Both the position numbers and the translations under genes were made by a program. Positions 32,762 to 44,834 of a stretch of DNA of 64,000 bases are shown piece after piece. Below the pieces are notes generated by a model. It was not told the DNA's origin and searched no databases. It worked only from the letters and a program-made list of their open reading frames with translations. Every line of letters begins with the position of its first letter. Position 1 is the first letter of the stretch. The stretch comes from Polytrichum commune (taxonomy: Eukaryota > Streptophyta > Polytrichopsida > Polytrichales > Polytrichaceae), in assembly GCA_950295325.1 (NCBI GenBank), contig OX485804.1, forward strand, positions 32,550,001 through 32,614,000. Reading direction: 5' to 3'.

Positions 32762-33197
32762 CAGTCTACCCTCTATAAATGTCAACCCTCGGGAGTGGAT
32801 CAAAGTTAACATTTATAGAGGTGTTAACAATTAACAATTATAAAATTACTTTTTTGAGCAATATAAAAATCTTAACATTTATAAATATAAGCAATTGTGA
32901 AGAGTCCTTGTGAGAGAATACCATTCATAAAATTGCAAACCCAATCAAAACTTTATTGCTCTAACGCATGGTGAGAGAGAGAGGAATGTAACTGGATGTG
33001 TAGTTTTTATCATCCATATTATGGTTATATTTCATTCGTTAACATTTATAGAGTCAAATTTACAAAGAAGGGAGTACCATTCTGTTAACAGTTAACACGT
33101 TTAACATTTATAGTGTGCAATATGTGGGGAGTAGAAGAAAGTTAACATTTAGAGAGGGTTAACACTTATAGGTGTAACATTTATAGAGGGTGGATTG
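32762..33197. mobile_element. pogo/Emigrant-like MITE
   Basis: Left end CAGTCTACCCTCTATAAATG and right end (read inward) CAATCCACCCTCTATAAATG, with 19 of 21 positions matching. Both sides have TA, the target site of Tc1/mariner-pogo elements. Several AACATTTATAGAG subterminal copies occur inside. The CTCTATAA core recalls plant pogo-like elements (Lemi/Emigrant). Non-coding, 436 bp. Confidence 0.8.
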
Positions 33198-33679
33198 TAG
33201 TTTGTGAAGAATGATAGTATGGAAACTATGAATACACTTTCAATCATTTGAGAAGTTACTATAATTGAACAAGTGACTCTTGAGTCTCGTTGGTGATTCA
33301 AGGAGATCACAATGCATGATCATTGTCGCTTACCGCACCTCTAACTATAGATTAGTCATTGGAATTGGACGATGGTCAACTATCCCTATCTCTAGAGATT
33401 CTAGATCATGCCACTTTTGCTCCTAGAATGTATAGCTGAAAACCAGGTACATTTCGTGTTGGAATGTCTCCTATACAAAGCCCATTAGAGATAAGTTTCC
33501 ATCAACATTTGAGAATGTAGTTCCTAATTAAGGAGCCTCAAGTCTTTCTTTGAATTGGACCACCAAGTTGATATTAGCCTCTACCGCACAGAGGCTACCG
33601 CACTCCGCCCACTCTAAAGAATCAATTGGTTTGAAACCATCACGACTTTCAATCCCATTAGCCTTTTTGGCTTCCTAGA
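33198..33679. other. intergenic, nothing recognised
   Basis: Complex sequence without a gene; the two ends of any element were not found. Confidence 0.3.
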
Positions 33680-34213
33680 CTTCAAAATCATTTTCATTTC
33701 ATTTCATTCATAACAAAGTAGCCTCTTAAAATCTAGTGTTAAACTTCCATGTGAAAAAAAAAATGAAATTCCAAAGTGTCAACTATAAGTAATTCCAAGA
33801 TCCACCTTAGGCTCTCATGTTCAAACCCTGTCCTTTTTATGAATAGGGGTTGCTAATGGATAAGGATATAAAATTAAACAAATTAAAAAAATCATAACAT
33901 TACTCAACCATTTGGATATGTTCCCTTGACCCTGAAATGAAGCAATTTTCAGATTCCTATACTTTAAAATCGATTTTATTTCATTTCATTCACAACAAAG
34001 TTGCCTCTTAAAATCTAGTGTTTAACTTCCATTTGAAAAAAAAATGGCATTCCAAAGTGTCAACTATAGGTAATTCCAAGATCCGCCTTAGGCTCTCATG
34101 TTCAAATCATGTCCTTTTTAAGAATAGGGGTTGCTAATGAGTAAGGATAAAAAAATTCATAACATTACTCAGCCATTTGGATCAGTTCCCTTGACCCTGA
34201 AATAAAGCAATTG
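33680..34213 (+). repeat. tandem duplication, unit about 270 bp
   Basis: 33680-33950 and 33958-34213 are two direct copies. Each contains TTTCATTTCATTCA, GCCTCTTAAAATCTAGTGTT, CCAAAGTGTCAACTATA, CTTAGGCTCTCATGTTCAAA, AATAGGGGTTGCTAATG and TTCCCTTGACCCTGAAAT. Non-coding. Confidence 0.85.
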
Positions 34214-35013
34214 TATTATGTCCCCCCCCCCCAAAAAAAGAAAAAAGAAAAAAAGAAAGAGTAGTAGTATTTGGTTACAATGCATACATGCAAGCTGACA
34301 CTTGACATTCAGGTGGAATTATATTCTTACCACTATCCACTGGAAGCATTGTTCATCCCAACACTATTCATTTATCATACTATTCATTGCAACACTAATC
34401 ACTAAAAAAAACTACCATCACACAATATTCATATGATCTAAGTTTCTGTCCATGAAGGTAAGAGGGCCGAGGCCCCTATTAGATGCTAAATATAGAGATT
34501 GAACTCACCCGTGTGGTTAGAGTGATGTTATGGGAGGTGTAGTTATCATAATCCATCATTATGCATGCCACATTCACACAATTCACCATAGCCATAGCCA
34601 TATCCATACCCACCCCCTCACACTAACCATTCCCCACTTCCATTTGTCATTCATAGTGGCTGCCAAATCGAGACTCGTTGACATTGATCCCAACCAAATA
34701 CACTCCCATCCCCACCAAAAGGTGGCACTAGCCCACATGCAAAGAGGTTCTTCATTAATGCTTGCTTCCTCATGATGCTAGGGCTTATATCTATATCTAG
34801 TTATTTCTATGCCATGTAAAACATTCACTACTAAAATGCTATGTGTTTTACACCGTTATGGTATTTAGTATCACTTACTAATTGGGATTACACAATGCTA
34901 TATCTTCCTGTTAGAGATTGTTTTTTTTTCCCACAAACGTTGAACATATTGTTTGGACATTATAAAACATGAACTTCACCTGGTAAAACCTGCAATCTAG
35001 ATAAAAAGTGATA
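34214..35013. other. intergenic with C-rich and A-rich runs
   Basis: A run of 11 C followed by an A/G-rich run at 34221-34260; CA/CC-rich text near 34560-34640; no gene. Confidence 0.4.
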
Positions 35014-36029
35014 CAGTCAGGACTCTATAAGTGTTACCCCTATAAGCGTTATAATTTCATATATGTTAAGAAAAATTGACTCCCCTACAAAAGCACAATT
35101 GGTAAGACTGGTGAGTGTAATGTGGTAAGTGTTATATCGTGCTCTACTCCCTTCTTTGTTAATTTATTACACCTCTATAAGTGTTAATGTTTAGAAAATC
35201 AAGGTAATAATGTACGAGAGTATACATTTTAAACATGTAATCACATTTATCCCAAATTCTTTACAAACAAGTCAAATATTCTCTTTTATTTCGAGATCAA
35301 TTCAAATGTGTTGGAGGCACATGGGTGTTCTTTCGATCTCTATTGAGAGGGGGATAGAGGAAGCTAGGCGCTTGGTAGAGGTTGATGAAGTTGCTACTCT
35401 ACTTCATCAACTAACGTTGTCATTTAATAGTGAGGTGGGTGACATGATGAATGCTCATGAATACCTCAATTATGAGATAGAGTTTGATTTAAACAACCTC
35501 TATGAACCTACCGATGAGGAGTTTTTGGATATGTATTCATCATAACATCAAGAAATTGATGTTGATGAGGTTATGGTTGATGTGGTAGAAGAAGTTGTAG
35601 GATTGAGTGTTGCTGAGCATTCTCTAGAGACTTTGAAGAAATACTTTGAACAAAGACCAAATGATGCCCTATCACACATCAAGAGCATTCAAGGACTCCA
35701 AGAGGAAGTTTCATCTCATCAGTTGGAAGCTTCTCTTCAAACTACTATAAACTCTTTCTTTTGGTTAGTTTAGTTGAAAGAATCTCGTCAAGTTACTACT
35801 ATATAGATTATTTCTTCCAATTAGTTTAGTTTGAATTATGTATTATCATTTGCACTTTCATTCTTTGTTTTTACAAAACATTATGTTCTTCAATGTTTGA
35901 ATTTGTAAGTGTTATTTATATAAATTTTATTAATCATCAGTATGAATTCTATAAGTGTTACTTGTTATGATTCTATATATGTTATTTTTTTGCTGCTCCT
36001 GACCTGTAACACTTATAGAGTCCTGACTG
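35014..36029 (+). mobile_element. pogo-like transposon with perfect 24-bp TIRs
   Basis: Terminal inverted repeats at 35014-35037 and 36006-36029 are identical over 24 bases, beginning CAGTCAGGACTCTATAAGTG. They are flanked by TA on both sides, as expected for Tc1/mariner-pogo. Subterminal TCTATAAGTGTTA boxes recur inside both ends (for example 35173, 35947). The 1016-bp element carries only the C-terminal third of a pogo/CENP-B-like transposase, so it is an internally deleted, non-autonomous copy. Its intact ends suggest it moved fairly recently. Confidence 0.9.
35285..35775 (+). pseudogene. pogo/Tigger transposase C-terminal remnant
   Basis: Frame with MCWRHMGVLSISIERGIEEA, then DEVATLLHQLTLSF, MNAHEYLNYEIEFDLNN and EPTDEEFLDMYSS. 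A TAA stop follows, then DEVMVDVVEEV, SLETLKKYFEQRPND and IQGLQEEV. The order (a CWRH-G segment, an acidic linker, then a short helical tail) fits the C-terminal part of DDE proteins of the pogo/Tigger group. The DDE core and the DNA-binding N terminus are missing. A stop codon splits the remnant. Family assignment rests mainly on the element ends. Confidence 0.6.
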
Positions 36030-36535
36030 TATCACGGCATAGCTCCCAAACTACAAGTATCAAGCTTTCAGGGGTTGATGCACTTTCTTGCGTTGCCAAA
36101 ACCTCAATTCCCATTTTTCATTAGTTATTCTAGTGTTGGTGTCACACAAGGCTACACTCATAGTGCAAAATTATCAATCAAGACTACACTCGTAGTGCAA
36201 TTCATCATTCACTTGCACCAAATAACCAACATGTGCAATAAATGATACTTTGCACACTACAAGGATCACATGGTTAAGTCACTAGCAAACGATTCAATTT
36301 AAGGTAGATGGATCTTGAATGGTTTATTCTTTTAGTAGCCCACTTCTCCTAGAAAATGAAACACACAATTCGGACCAAATGGTTTGCATATCCAAATCGA
36401 GGTTATAGCCACTATTCCTCATAATTCTTAGAGCTCATACGAATATGGAAAATTATCAACGTGGAGATTGTCATGCTCATTAAGTGGTCATACAAGCCCC
36501 CCCCCCCCCCAAATAATAATAATAAAATGATAATA
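36030..36535. other. intergenic with poly-C run
   Basis: No gene; a run of about 12 C at 36497-36510 is followed by AAT repeats. Confidence 0.4.
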
Positions 36536-36700
36536 ATGTTAACTCTTGAACCTAGAATGTTTATCATATTTTGAGGACACACTCCAATTTTTTTTGAGCA
36601 CATGTCTTTTCGGTACGCATTTTTAAAGCCACACCAAACAACATACCACTCAAATATAGGTGCCCAATCAAGCTAAGTAACCAAATTAGGCACATCTACC
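36536..36700 (-). repeat. dispersed repeat family B copy
   Basis: Reverse copy of family B: CCACTCAAATATAGGTGCCC, ACCAAATTAGGCACATCTAC. Confidence 0.55.
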
Positions 36701-38890
36701 TTAGAAATTAAAAAGATGCATATCGTTCATCCATTTCCACATTTGTAGTATTATGTAGTAAGTGCAAGGGGCAGAATCAATGGTTGCACCTACCCACAAT
36801 ATAACATTCTTATGGGAAAGTCTGGAAAATACTCAGATATATGCAATCATTCTGGTCTACCCAACCCCAACAGAACCCACCAATAAAGTAGGTAACAACA
36901 ACTAGCAGTCTTTCTGTGGACATGGTATCTTGAATCTTGAAAAGACAAAAACGAACACCCACATTCCAATCTTGAAGTGTATTTCTTGCAACACAAAAAT
37001 CAGCACTTGAATCCAATCACAAGCTACACAGCCCACTTTTTTGGTCATTGCCCAATGATCCTCGACGAAGCAGCCTCATCTAACTTCGGTAATTTTTTAA
37101 GCTACATTGTTGAATGATTTACATTATATACACTACTGATATCAATATAATCAGATACAACAGGAAGCATACAATCTGTGTGAGAGAGTGGTTAAAAAAG
37201 AACAGTCAAGCAACCACTTGAACAGAACATTTCAATTTGTCTGCAGTCATCATTATATTAACCTTTTTAACAAAATTGGTAGATTCACAAAGACTGCGAA
37301 AACTGTTGTGTTAGCCACCCAAACAGTTGGTGACACAGACGAGAGGTCTGGCTTCCTTGCCTCTAAGTTATAGCTGCCGACATGTTCAAAAATCACTTCG
37401 AGCATATACAAGTCAAGAGTGGCAAATTATCCCACCAACTTGGAAGAAGCAGCCTTAGTGGTGACCTAGTTCCCCATATTTGCAAACCTGTTTCTCAACT
37501 CAAAAGCTTAGACAGGACGCATAGACTGATAGGGGAACAGCAGATGTATCAGAACTGGAAAGAGAGGCTTTGGATCAACATTGCTTTCAAACCCCAGTAA
37601 TCTTGAAAGATTGAGGCCCACATGAAGTAAATTTGTCCAGCATGAACCCAGCGAAGATGACTCTAAAACTTCCACAACTAACTGGCATACCTCTCTGGCC
37701 TCACACCAATGAAATTGAAGGGCAAAAAATGGCCACCGTACTACCATCAATGGGCATATAAGAATCTATACAACAATTGGGTCCATGATTCATGTAACCC
37801 AAAATACTTAGGGCGTTCAAAGAGGGCCCTTCATGTGGAATGCGAGAGCTTGAGCCAGAAAATCTGGTGGCAGGCCAATGCCAGAGTAGATTCCACACAT
37901 TTTTAACAGCTAATATCCAAAGAAATGATGCCATGCAGGGTAATAATCCTTGGGAGAGACTTTTTCCCCCCATTTCCATCCTTGTTCGCTTATCTGCTTC
38001 TCCCTGCTGCCGGTCCATATATATAAAGATGGCAGCCCCAATCGTAAACTTTTCCCCATTTCACAGCCACCAGCACTTTCTATCATTGCCAGCATTTTAT
38101 CCTGTGCCATGTACGTCGAGGACAAATGCAATACAACCCAAGCTTTGGAGGGCACCAATTTCAATGGACAACCCCAGTCTTCGAGCTCCAGAAAGCAGCT
38201 TGACCCACATGTGATGATGGTAGCAAGGGTGAGGAGATTTCAGTGGCCATAACAGGCGGAGGCAGCCATCACAACTCTGCAAGAGGAAGATATCGTACAT
38301 GAATAAATACAGCTACAGAATCATTGATACAACCCCGGAACAGGGATAAACCCTTTCACATCTGGTCATTGCTCAGATGGAGTCCATAAGTTGCTTTTCG
38401 CATCATAAAGGGTTGTGTTGTCAAGTATAAGCTCTCATCATATACAATGTATGTATTGCGGTATATTTCTGTGGCACTGAAATTGAACTTCTGCCATAGC
38501 GGGACTTTCGACTTTGAAAAGGCCGTCCTCCTTTCCTCTCCCATAATATACCATTTCTCACTTCCTCCCCCCTCTCCGCAACAACTCTGCAACACGAACA
38601 TGCCATGGTAAATACAATAGCAACTACTGTATTACATTGTGATGATGTGTGTAGCATTACCCAAGGGTTCGTGGGTTTATCAGCCATCCGCCCATAGATT
38701 GTTTACTGCTGGGACTCATCAACAGCCATGGCTCCCTCTGGACGCAGCAGAACCAGAGTGGTCATCACTCTACTCAGACTAAAATCAATAATGGACAACT
38801 TGGGCCATTCTTACATTTCACAAACCCCACTAATAAATGACATGTTGCCCAATGACACACATACATGCATGACAAAAGAGTCTTCCCAGG
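36701..38890. other. 3' flank of transporter gene, no further gene recognised
   Basis: Sequence complexity is higher than in the repeats around it, and short open frames exist on both strands. None resembles a known protein and none shows clear splice-joined continuation. Part of it may be the 3' UTR of the transporter on the minus strand. The bases CTAACAG-GTACTT at the end of its coding sequence could also act as a splice donor leading to an extra 3' exon here. Confidence 0.4.
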
Positions 38891-41217
38891 TTAGATGAAA
38901 GTACCTGTTAGTTCATCTTGCGCTGATTGACTGAGGCCATGAAGTCTTTGATATTGAACGAGCTTCTCAACCACCTCGGCTATGACAAGCTTCGTCAAAA
39001 GTAAGCCAGCAAATAATGCTGCCACCATGAGCATAATAAAAACAGCACCCCAGCCTTGCCCTGAGATGAAGCCTGTGAGCAGCGGGCCAATGGCTGCCCC
39101 CATGGAACCTGTGCCATCAATGATAGCAGTCACAGTTGCAAGTGCCCTCCCATTTCCTTTCAACGAGCTGTGCGTCCCAAGGTCAGCAGAAACAGCAGTC
39201 GTGATGAGCGAATATGGTCCATTGATCAAAACTCCCATGAGTACCATCAAAAAGATGTTCAGTGGCAGGGAGACGCTGCCATATGACCTGTACAGGAAGA
39301 GCGCGGGAATTGCACAATACATGAACCCTGCTGCTGTAATTGCCCGGGCGTTTAATTTATCTGACAGGTGACCTGCCAATATGCCTCCCACAACCCCACC
39401 TACATCAAAGAGCGTTGACAAGTTCCCAGCCGTTTTCTCATCAAGGATTTCTCCTGCAATTGCTGCACATGGCAACAATTCTCCATCAGTACAGCCCAGA
39501 AACAGACAATTCACTTAAAATGCAGTTTTGAACACAAATTCCACCAGCCTTATTTCCAAAGTCCATTGGCATCAAGGTATGTCAACTAGGTACCAATCTT
39601 CTTGATACAGAAGGACCGTGACAGATAAACTGAGAGAGCTCTAATTGAGTGTGCACAAGATGGAAACTTACGAGTTTGTCTGATGTAGAATGGGAGCCAA
39701 TACAAAAACGTGTAGGCAACAAGCTTCGAGAAGAACAAACAGAGGGCAAAGGTGGCAACGCCAGGTATCCGCCACGCCTCAAGAAACCCTACTGCTGGAT
39801 CATTCCTCATCAGCTCGGGCGCTTCATCATTGACTTTCCTGTCAAGGAGCTGTTGAGATTCCACGTCTGGTTGTTGTTGATGAGCATCTGGTTTCCCTTC
39901 GCTTCCGGGAGCATCAGAAACTACGACTGCCAGAAAACTTGAGTGATCGTCGGCTGCACCACTTTCTTCGTCCCCCTCCACTGCACCATCTACACAGCCA
40001 AACCAAGAACACAGTTCAGATGGTAATTCAATATCAAAGCATTTGCAAGTAATAGAGCAATCCTGCTCCATGGCACCTTGCATTCCTCCTCCCACCATGA
40101 CTTTCCGGCTCACATACAACCACACAATTCCTACCCAAAGAGAAATTTACATGACAATTTTCGCATCCAACATCACCGTGATCCCTTTAACAAACAACAT
40201 CCAGTTCGGACCATGCATGTAGATGATGTTGCCTCATCCGAAGAACTCCAAATCTGTCAAATTGGGGTTAAAGATTGAATCCTCACCTTCGGCGGCAGCA
40301 TCCATTTCCGAAGGAGTGGGTAAGCCAACATCAGAAGGATCCACCACAAGGAAGAACCACACAAGAAGTCCTCCAAGCGCCAGGATGATTCCGGGAACCA
40401 CAAAAGACCACCCCCAGCCATACTTTAGCACTCCAGCAGCAATAAGAGAACCCAAAATGTTGCCAACTGAAGTATGCGCGTTCCATATTCCCATGATGAG
40501 CCCTCGCTTCTTCTTCCCGAACCAGTGGCCTACAATAGTCACCACGGATGGCCACCCGGTGGATTGGAACAAACCGGCTACCATCTGTACCAGAAGGTAG
40601 TAGGAGAGGCGGTGGATGTTCCAGTACCGACCCATGCCAAAAAGGAACACAAAAAACCCACTTCCCACCATACCCATCGACAAAAACCATCGAAGGTCCA
40701 ACCGGTCGCCCAAGTGGCCTGCGAAGTACATGCCGCAAGCATATGATGCCAAAAATGCAACATCGATTTCTCCTAACCTGCTCTTACCGGTCTTGCCATC
40801 GAATGGTGCCCACCCTTGACTGGTCACCATGGATCCATTATTACTCTGCGAAGAATAAGAAGGAGCCGAAAAGTTGCTGCTGCTGTTCGCAGTATCCTCC
40901 ACAAACCTCCAAAGATTTGTGACGGTGGAGTCATTGTGGAACTTCAAATTCTCGAAAGACGAGGGATGGCCAAGATTGTTGGGCAGCAAGTAATGTGCGG
41001 ATCCCAGAGTGGAAATCACGGATCCCTCGGGATCCAGAACACTCTTCACGATGCTGGGAGGCTTTCGGGACATGTGGAAAAGCGCATAGGCTATGAAGGT
41101 GATGACCAACACCGATGCCCTGTACACTGACAGGTCGAAATCATGTCCCCATATCTTCCGCAGGAGAACAATCCCCGGAGGCGGGCCCCGTCTGCGACTT
41201 GACATCTGCCTCTCCAT
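38891..41217 (-). CDS. glycerol-3-phosphate transporter-like MFS permease (G3Pp/SLC37 type)
   Basis: Three exons: 41217-40287, 39989-39672, 39462-38891, joined as 1821 nt, 606 residues; both introns are GT-AG. The first ATG in the frame is at 41217; upstream codons are open but lack an ATG. TM1 (about 33-50) ends in [18 protein letters not shown], the family's H-x-x-RK signature. The MFS motif [11 protein letters not shown] is at 167-177 and its second-half counterpart [16 protein letters not shown] is in exon 3, which also has [24 protein letters not shown] and TAIIDGTGS. Plant G3Pp proteins are organophosphate:phosphate-type antiporters related to GlpT. The first loop (59-152) is long and rich in NxS/T sites (95, 111, 115, 127), and the central loop (about 295-375) is also long and acidic, so the protein exceeds the usual 500-520 residues. 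Substrate and membrane are inferred from the family only. Confidence 0.9.
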
Positions 41218-42880
41218 ATTCTTTGTTTCTTCCGAACAATCGCCGGACCCTATGATGATGAGACGGCAGCTTCTTGGAGACGAGACGGTGAAGGACAATC
41301 AATGCACTTCACTCGGTCTTTCTTATCATATCGCCATTCTCTCTCTCTTAGGTAGGTTTCGCTTAACCCTTCAAACTACTTCCGAAACTCAGTCAGATTC
41401 GCAACGAACTGCGGCACTCTACTTTTCTTCAATCGCCAAACCCTCCGATCTCCTAATGCAGGAACACGTGATTGAATGGCTGGGAAGCCTTCTTCGGACC
41501 TACTTGACCAATGTGTGTCGCGGATTGCTTACTCCTTCCGATATAGAAATGCCCTCAAGTGCGCCCAAAAACAAGAAATCCCAGGAGGCTTGGATTGCGA
41601 CAAAAAGATCACAGCCAATGCCAGGAAATACTACTCGCTCGCACTACCGCTACGACAGACTCGCTTCTTTCCTCCTCGCCGACCGCGCACAAAAACTCAA
41701 ACTAAAGTATGCTTGTCTTCCCATTTGACAAGAAACCCACATAAATAAGTATGGGTACACACAAGGTACGACTATCACCACCACCTCGGACAAGCCACGA
41801 GGATGGCTTCCTAAACAGAAAGACAAAAACCGTCTTTCCACGAGTAACTCCGCTCACTCATCTCTTTCCCAGACTCCGAATTCTCTCTTCAGTTCCGCCA
41901 CCCCGACAATTCTCTTCTCGTCTCAATCCCCAGATTCGACTGCCCCAGGTAAGCAATTCCCCGAATCCCACAAAAATTTAAACAACACCCACAAGATGAA
42001 AATCCGCCAGACGCCGCGCAAGGAGCCCTCGGTCGTCGGAACTTCAACCCCGCAGCAACATGCAACAATAATGCAAGAAGAAGACTGAAGTTGGCAGCAG
42101 CAGCAGAAGAGACAGGGGGGAAGGGGGGATGGATGCTATGCTGATGAGAAACGAAGAGAAGCGAAGAGGGGGTCGGTTAGCAGCATACGGCTGTGGAATG
42201 GAGCGGAGTGGTGGGTGAGAGACAACAGAGGAGGAGGAAGGAAGTTAATTAGCAGACTGCCGAATTGAGTGCAGAGGGAGGCTGATGATGGCGTTGGACT
42301 TGGCAGAAGGAGGAGCAGAGAGCATATGCCAAATGGATTGTGCCTTGTGCCTTCCTTGGTTCTCTGCGTCTGTCTCCTCTACTTACTGCCCAGTCACCCA
42401 CTTGATGAACTCTCGTAGGGCCTTCCCTTCCTTTTCCGCGAGTCTCTCTCTCTCTCTCCCCCTCCCTCAACAATCACTCTGCCGTCCTCCGTTTCTTTCT
42501 TCCTTCCTTCCTTCTTTCTCTCTCTCTCTCTTTTCTTTCTCTCCCTCCTTCCTTCCTTCGTCAAACACACCTGGCTCTCAAGTACTGACTCATGGTGGAG
42601 TTACTCGTTTATATTTGTGGTTGTGGCCCCTACCACTATCGCTGCGGGGAAGCAAACGACTGAGTCGGGAGGGAGAAATGAAATTAGCGAGGGGTGAATC
42701 CATGCGCTGAGTAAGTAAGTAAGTGCCTGCGATTTCCTTGGTTTCCTCCTCCCTTCCTCCCTTCCTTCCTCCCTTCCTTCCGCGGGGTGTTCGGTGGCCT
42801 GGCCCTTGCTCCTGGCTAACAGCCTGAAGTCGCCACCTTCTCTGACCACGTGACCTTACTTTTACTACCCACCATTCACC
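41218..42880 (-). promoter_or_regulatory. 5' leader and GA-rich promoter of transporter gene
   Basis: GC-richer than its surroundings and free of recognised repeats. From 42430 to 42560 and again at 42740-42780 the plus strand is an almost pure CT tract (TCTCTCTCTC, CCTTCCTTCC), that is, a GAGA/GGAA tract upstream of the gene on its own strand. GAGA tracts in plant promoters are bound by BASIC PENTACYSTEINE proteins; a role here is inference. A 5'-UTR intron is possible. A reading frame on the plus strand from 41751 with a GTAAGC donor at 41951 was not convincing. Confidence 0.45.
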
Positions 42881-44336
42881 TCTCCCTTGATGATAACTTG
42901 CGCTCTAACACCAAACGCCCTTAAATCTTCCACAATACGTACATTTTGGTTTTGAGAATGTCCACCACCTTTACATCGAGTTCTCCTGTCGGTTCTAGAT
43001 TGTCTATCCATGAGACTTTGAACCTTTCGTATATATAGCTTCTGCATTCTGGAATTCTAACAACAAGATCTGATGCGTTGGGGCGACAGGGAAGCGCCGC
43101 ATATGAGCGCAGGTGCATCCCTCACTTGTCCAACAGAAAACCGTCTCTGAAAATGATAGGAAGTCTGGAAGTTGACTTCATAAGTTGAATTTTGCAATTG
43201 CGTTTTAATAGGTTTAAAAGTTGATTTATTTTATAAGTTGTGAGTTCGTATGAGTTTATTTTGATTGAATTTTACGAATGCGCTTGGGTTGAAAGATCCT
43301 GAAATAGTCTAGTCTGAGCTATTGTAGATAAATCGAGGGGTCCGGTTGTTGTCTTTGAAGGACGAGAGCTACATTCTTATGTGACAATTCCCTCTTTCCA
43401 TGCTTTGGTGCATTTGAAACCCGATCAATTTCTCAAAATAGTCATTTAAATCTATACTAAGTAATTAAAGTGAGGTTAGAGCACCAATCAAAACTACCAT
43501 ACGTTCGGATCATATCGGCCATGTCTCTCCTCACATTCAATCTCCACATCAATCTCCTAAGAGGTTCCAACCAATCACATGACGACAACTTTAGCCAATG
43601 ATAGTTAATGTGCGCCTAATACAACTTGCCTGTAGGGTACCCCTCCTCTCTCTTTGTACCCCTTCTAGGGTGGGGCTAAGTTAGGGTGGTTTTACATCAG
43701 GACCCAAGATCAAAGAAACTACCAAATTTAACCAATCCCATGGTCACCAACGAAAGTGTGGACCCCAAAGAGTATGAGTTGAGGTCTGAGTCCAAAGCAT
43801 GAGTGGAGTTGATGCGGCCCCACTTTCCTGTCAAATTGTGCCAGTCTTCACTTACATAAAAAATATAAATAAATAAATCATTCTTTTAATTTTATTTAAA
43901 AAATCGTCTTAGTTTAAGAAACTAGTTTTCCATCTAGAGTCTTACATTAAGGTCCATTAAAGAGGGTGCTTGTAACCACAAGTTTTTTGGGACCCATACC
44001 CCAATGTAAATCCACCCTAAGGTGAGCTCAATTAGACACTCATAATATTTTTACCACCATGAATGTCAAGAGAGTGGTCACCGAGCAATTTTACATTCCA
44101 TTCTCTCAAGTTCAAAAAGTTGAATTTGTTCTTCTCTCATTTTTCTATGCTTGCCCTTGGAACTAGAATAGGATCGCTTTGTAGTGGCCATTTCTTTTTT
44201 AGCATTTTTCACCAGTGTTGTGTGAGTGTCCATAGATTGTTGTAAACATTTGACCACCCAAAATAGTTAGAAAGTGGTTTATCTTTATTTTGCACATGTG
44301 GCTTGTTGTGCAAATTGCGACAAAGACTAACCACTA
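42881..44336. other. intergenic; one unassigned short frame
   Basis: On the minus strand 43118-42921 encodes 65 residues of protein-like composition (CRPNASDLVVRIPECRSYIY, FKVSWIDNLEPTGELDVKVV). It is preceded by a stop and followed by TAA. I do not recognise it; it may be a captured exon. The remainder holds AT-rich debris and nothing else I can name. Confidence 0.35.
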
Positions 44337-44655
44337 CACAAAATATGATATTTAGTGTTTGATACACTAAATACGAACGCATACACTAAATATCAATAAC
44401 CCTATGAAAGTAAGTAACATTAAATGTAAACTCAAACACCAAATATCAACTATGGTAATATGTGGAAGTTACATGTTTGGATTTAGTGTTAGTAAGGATA
44501 TGAAAAACAATTATATAATAAGGGAGGTGGCAGTAAGGAAGGTAGCGGCACATTTATGTCTAACACTAATTGTCAAAGAATTGAAAATTAGTGTTGAGCA
44601 TGGTAGGGTGGTAACAACACTAAATATAATCAAACACTAAATATCATATTTTGTG
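44337..44655. mobile_element. TA-flanked MITE with 27-bp TIRs
   Basis: Both ends, read inward, begin CACAAAATATGATATTTAGT and stay identical for 27 bases; TA flanks both sides. ACACTAAATA boxes recur inside. 319 bp, non-coding. TA targeting suggests Tc1/mariner. The left flank also reads CACTA, but the right does not. Confidence 0.85.
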
Positions 44656-44834
44656 TACCTTGACACGTCACTTCAAGGTGAAATCACATATAACTTCTTT
44701 TTTTAACATGGATTACAAGCCCGAGTCTCTTATCGAGACAAGTTATTGGATGATCAAATCCCATCAATAAATAATCGAATCCTTTGTAACAACCACAAGG
44801 CCCAACTACTCGCCTCTCATCTTGGTAGTTTTAA

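Noticed and set aside
41218-41298. N-terminal extension of the transporter
   Set aside because: The open frame upstream of 41217 has no ATG (it would need TTG), so the start was placed at the first ATG.
40474-41748. Several plus-strand frames over the transporter gene and its leader
   Set aside because: Antisense shadows of the GC-rich transporter exon and leader; no family resemblance.
42921-43118. 65-residue minus-strand frame as a gene
   Set aside because: Composition is protein-like, but no motif is recognised and there is a stop just before and after; kept only as a note.
44331-44658. CACTA transposon
   Set aside because: Only the left flank reads CACTA; both ends are better explained as CACAAAAT inverted repeats flanked by TA.
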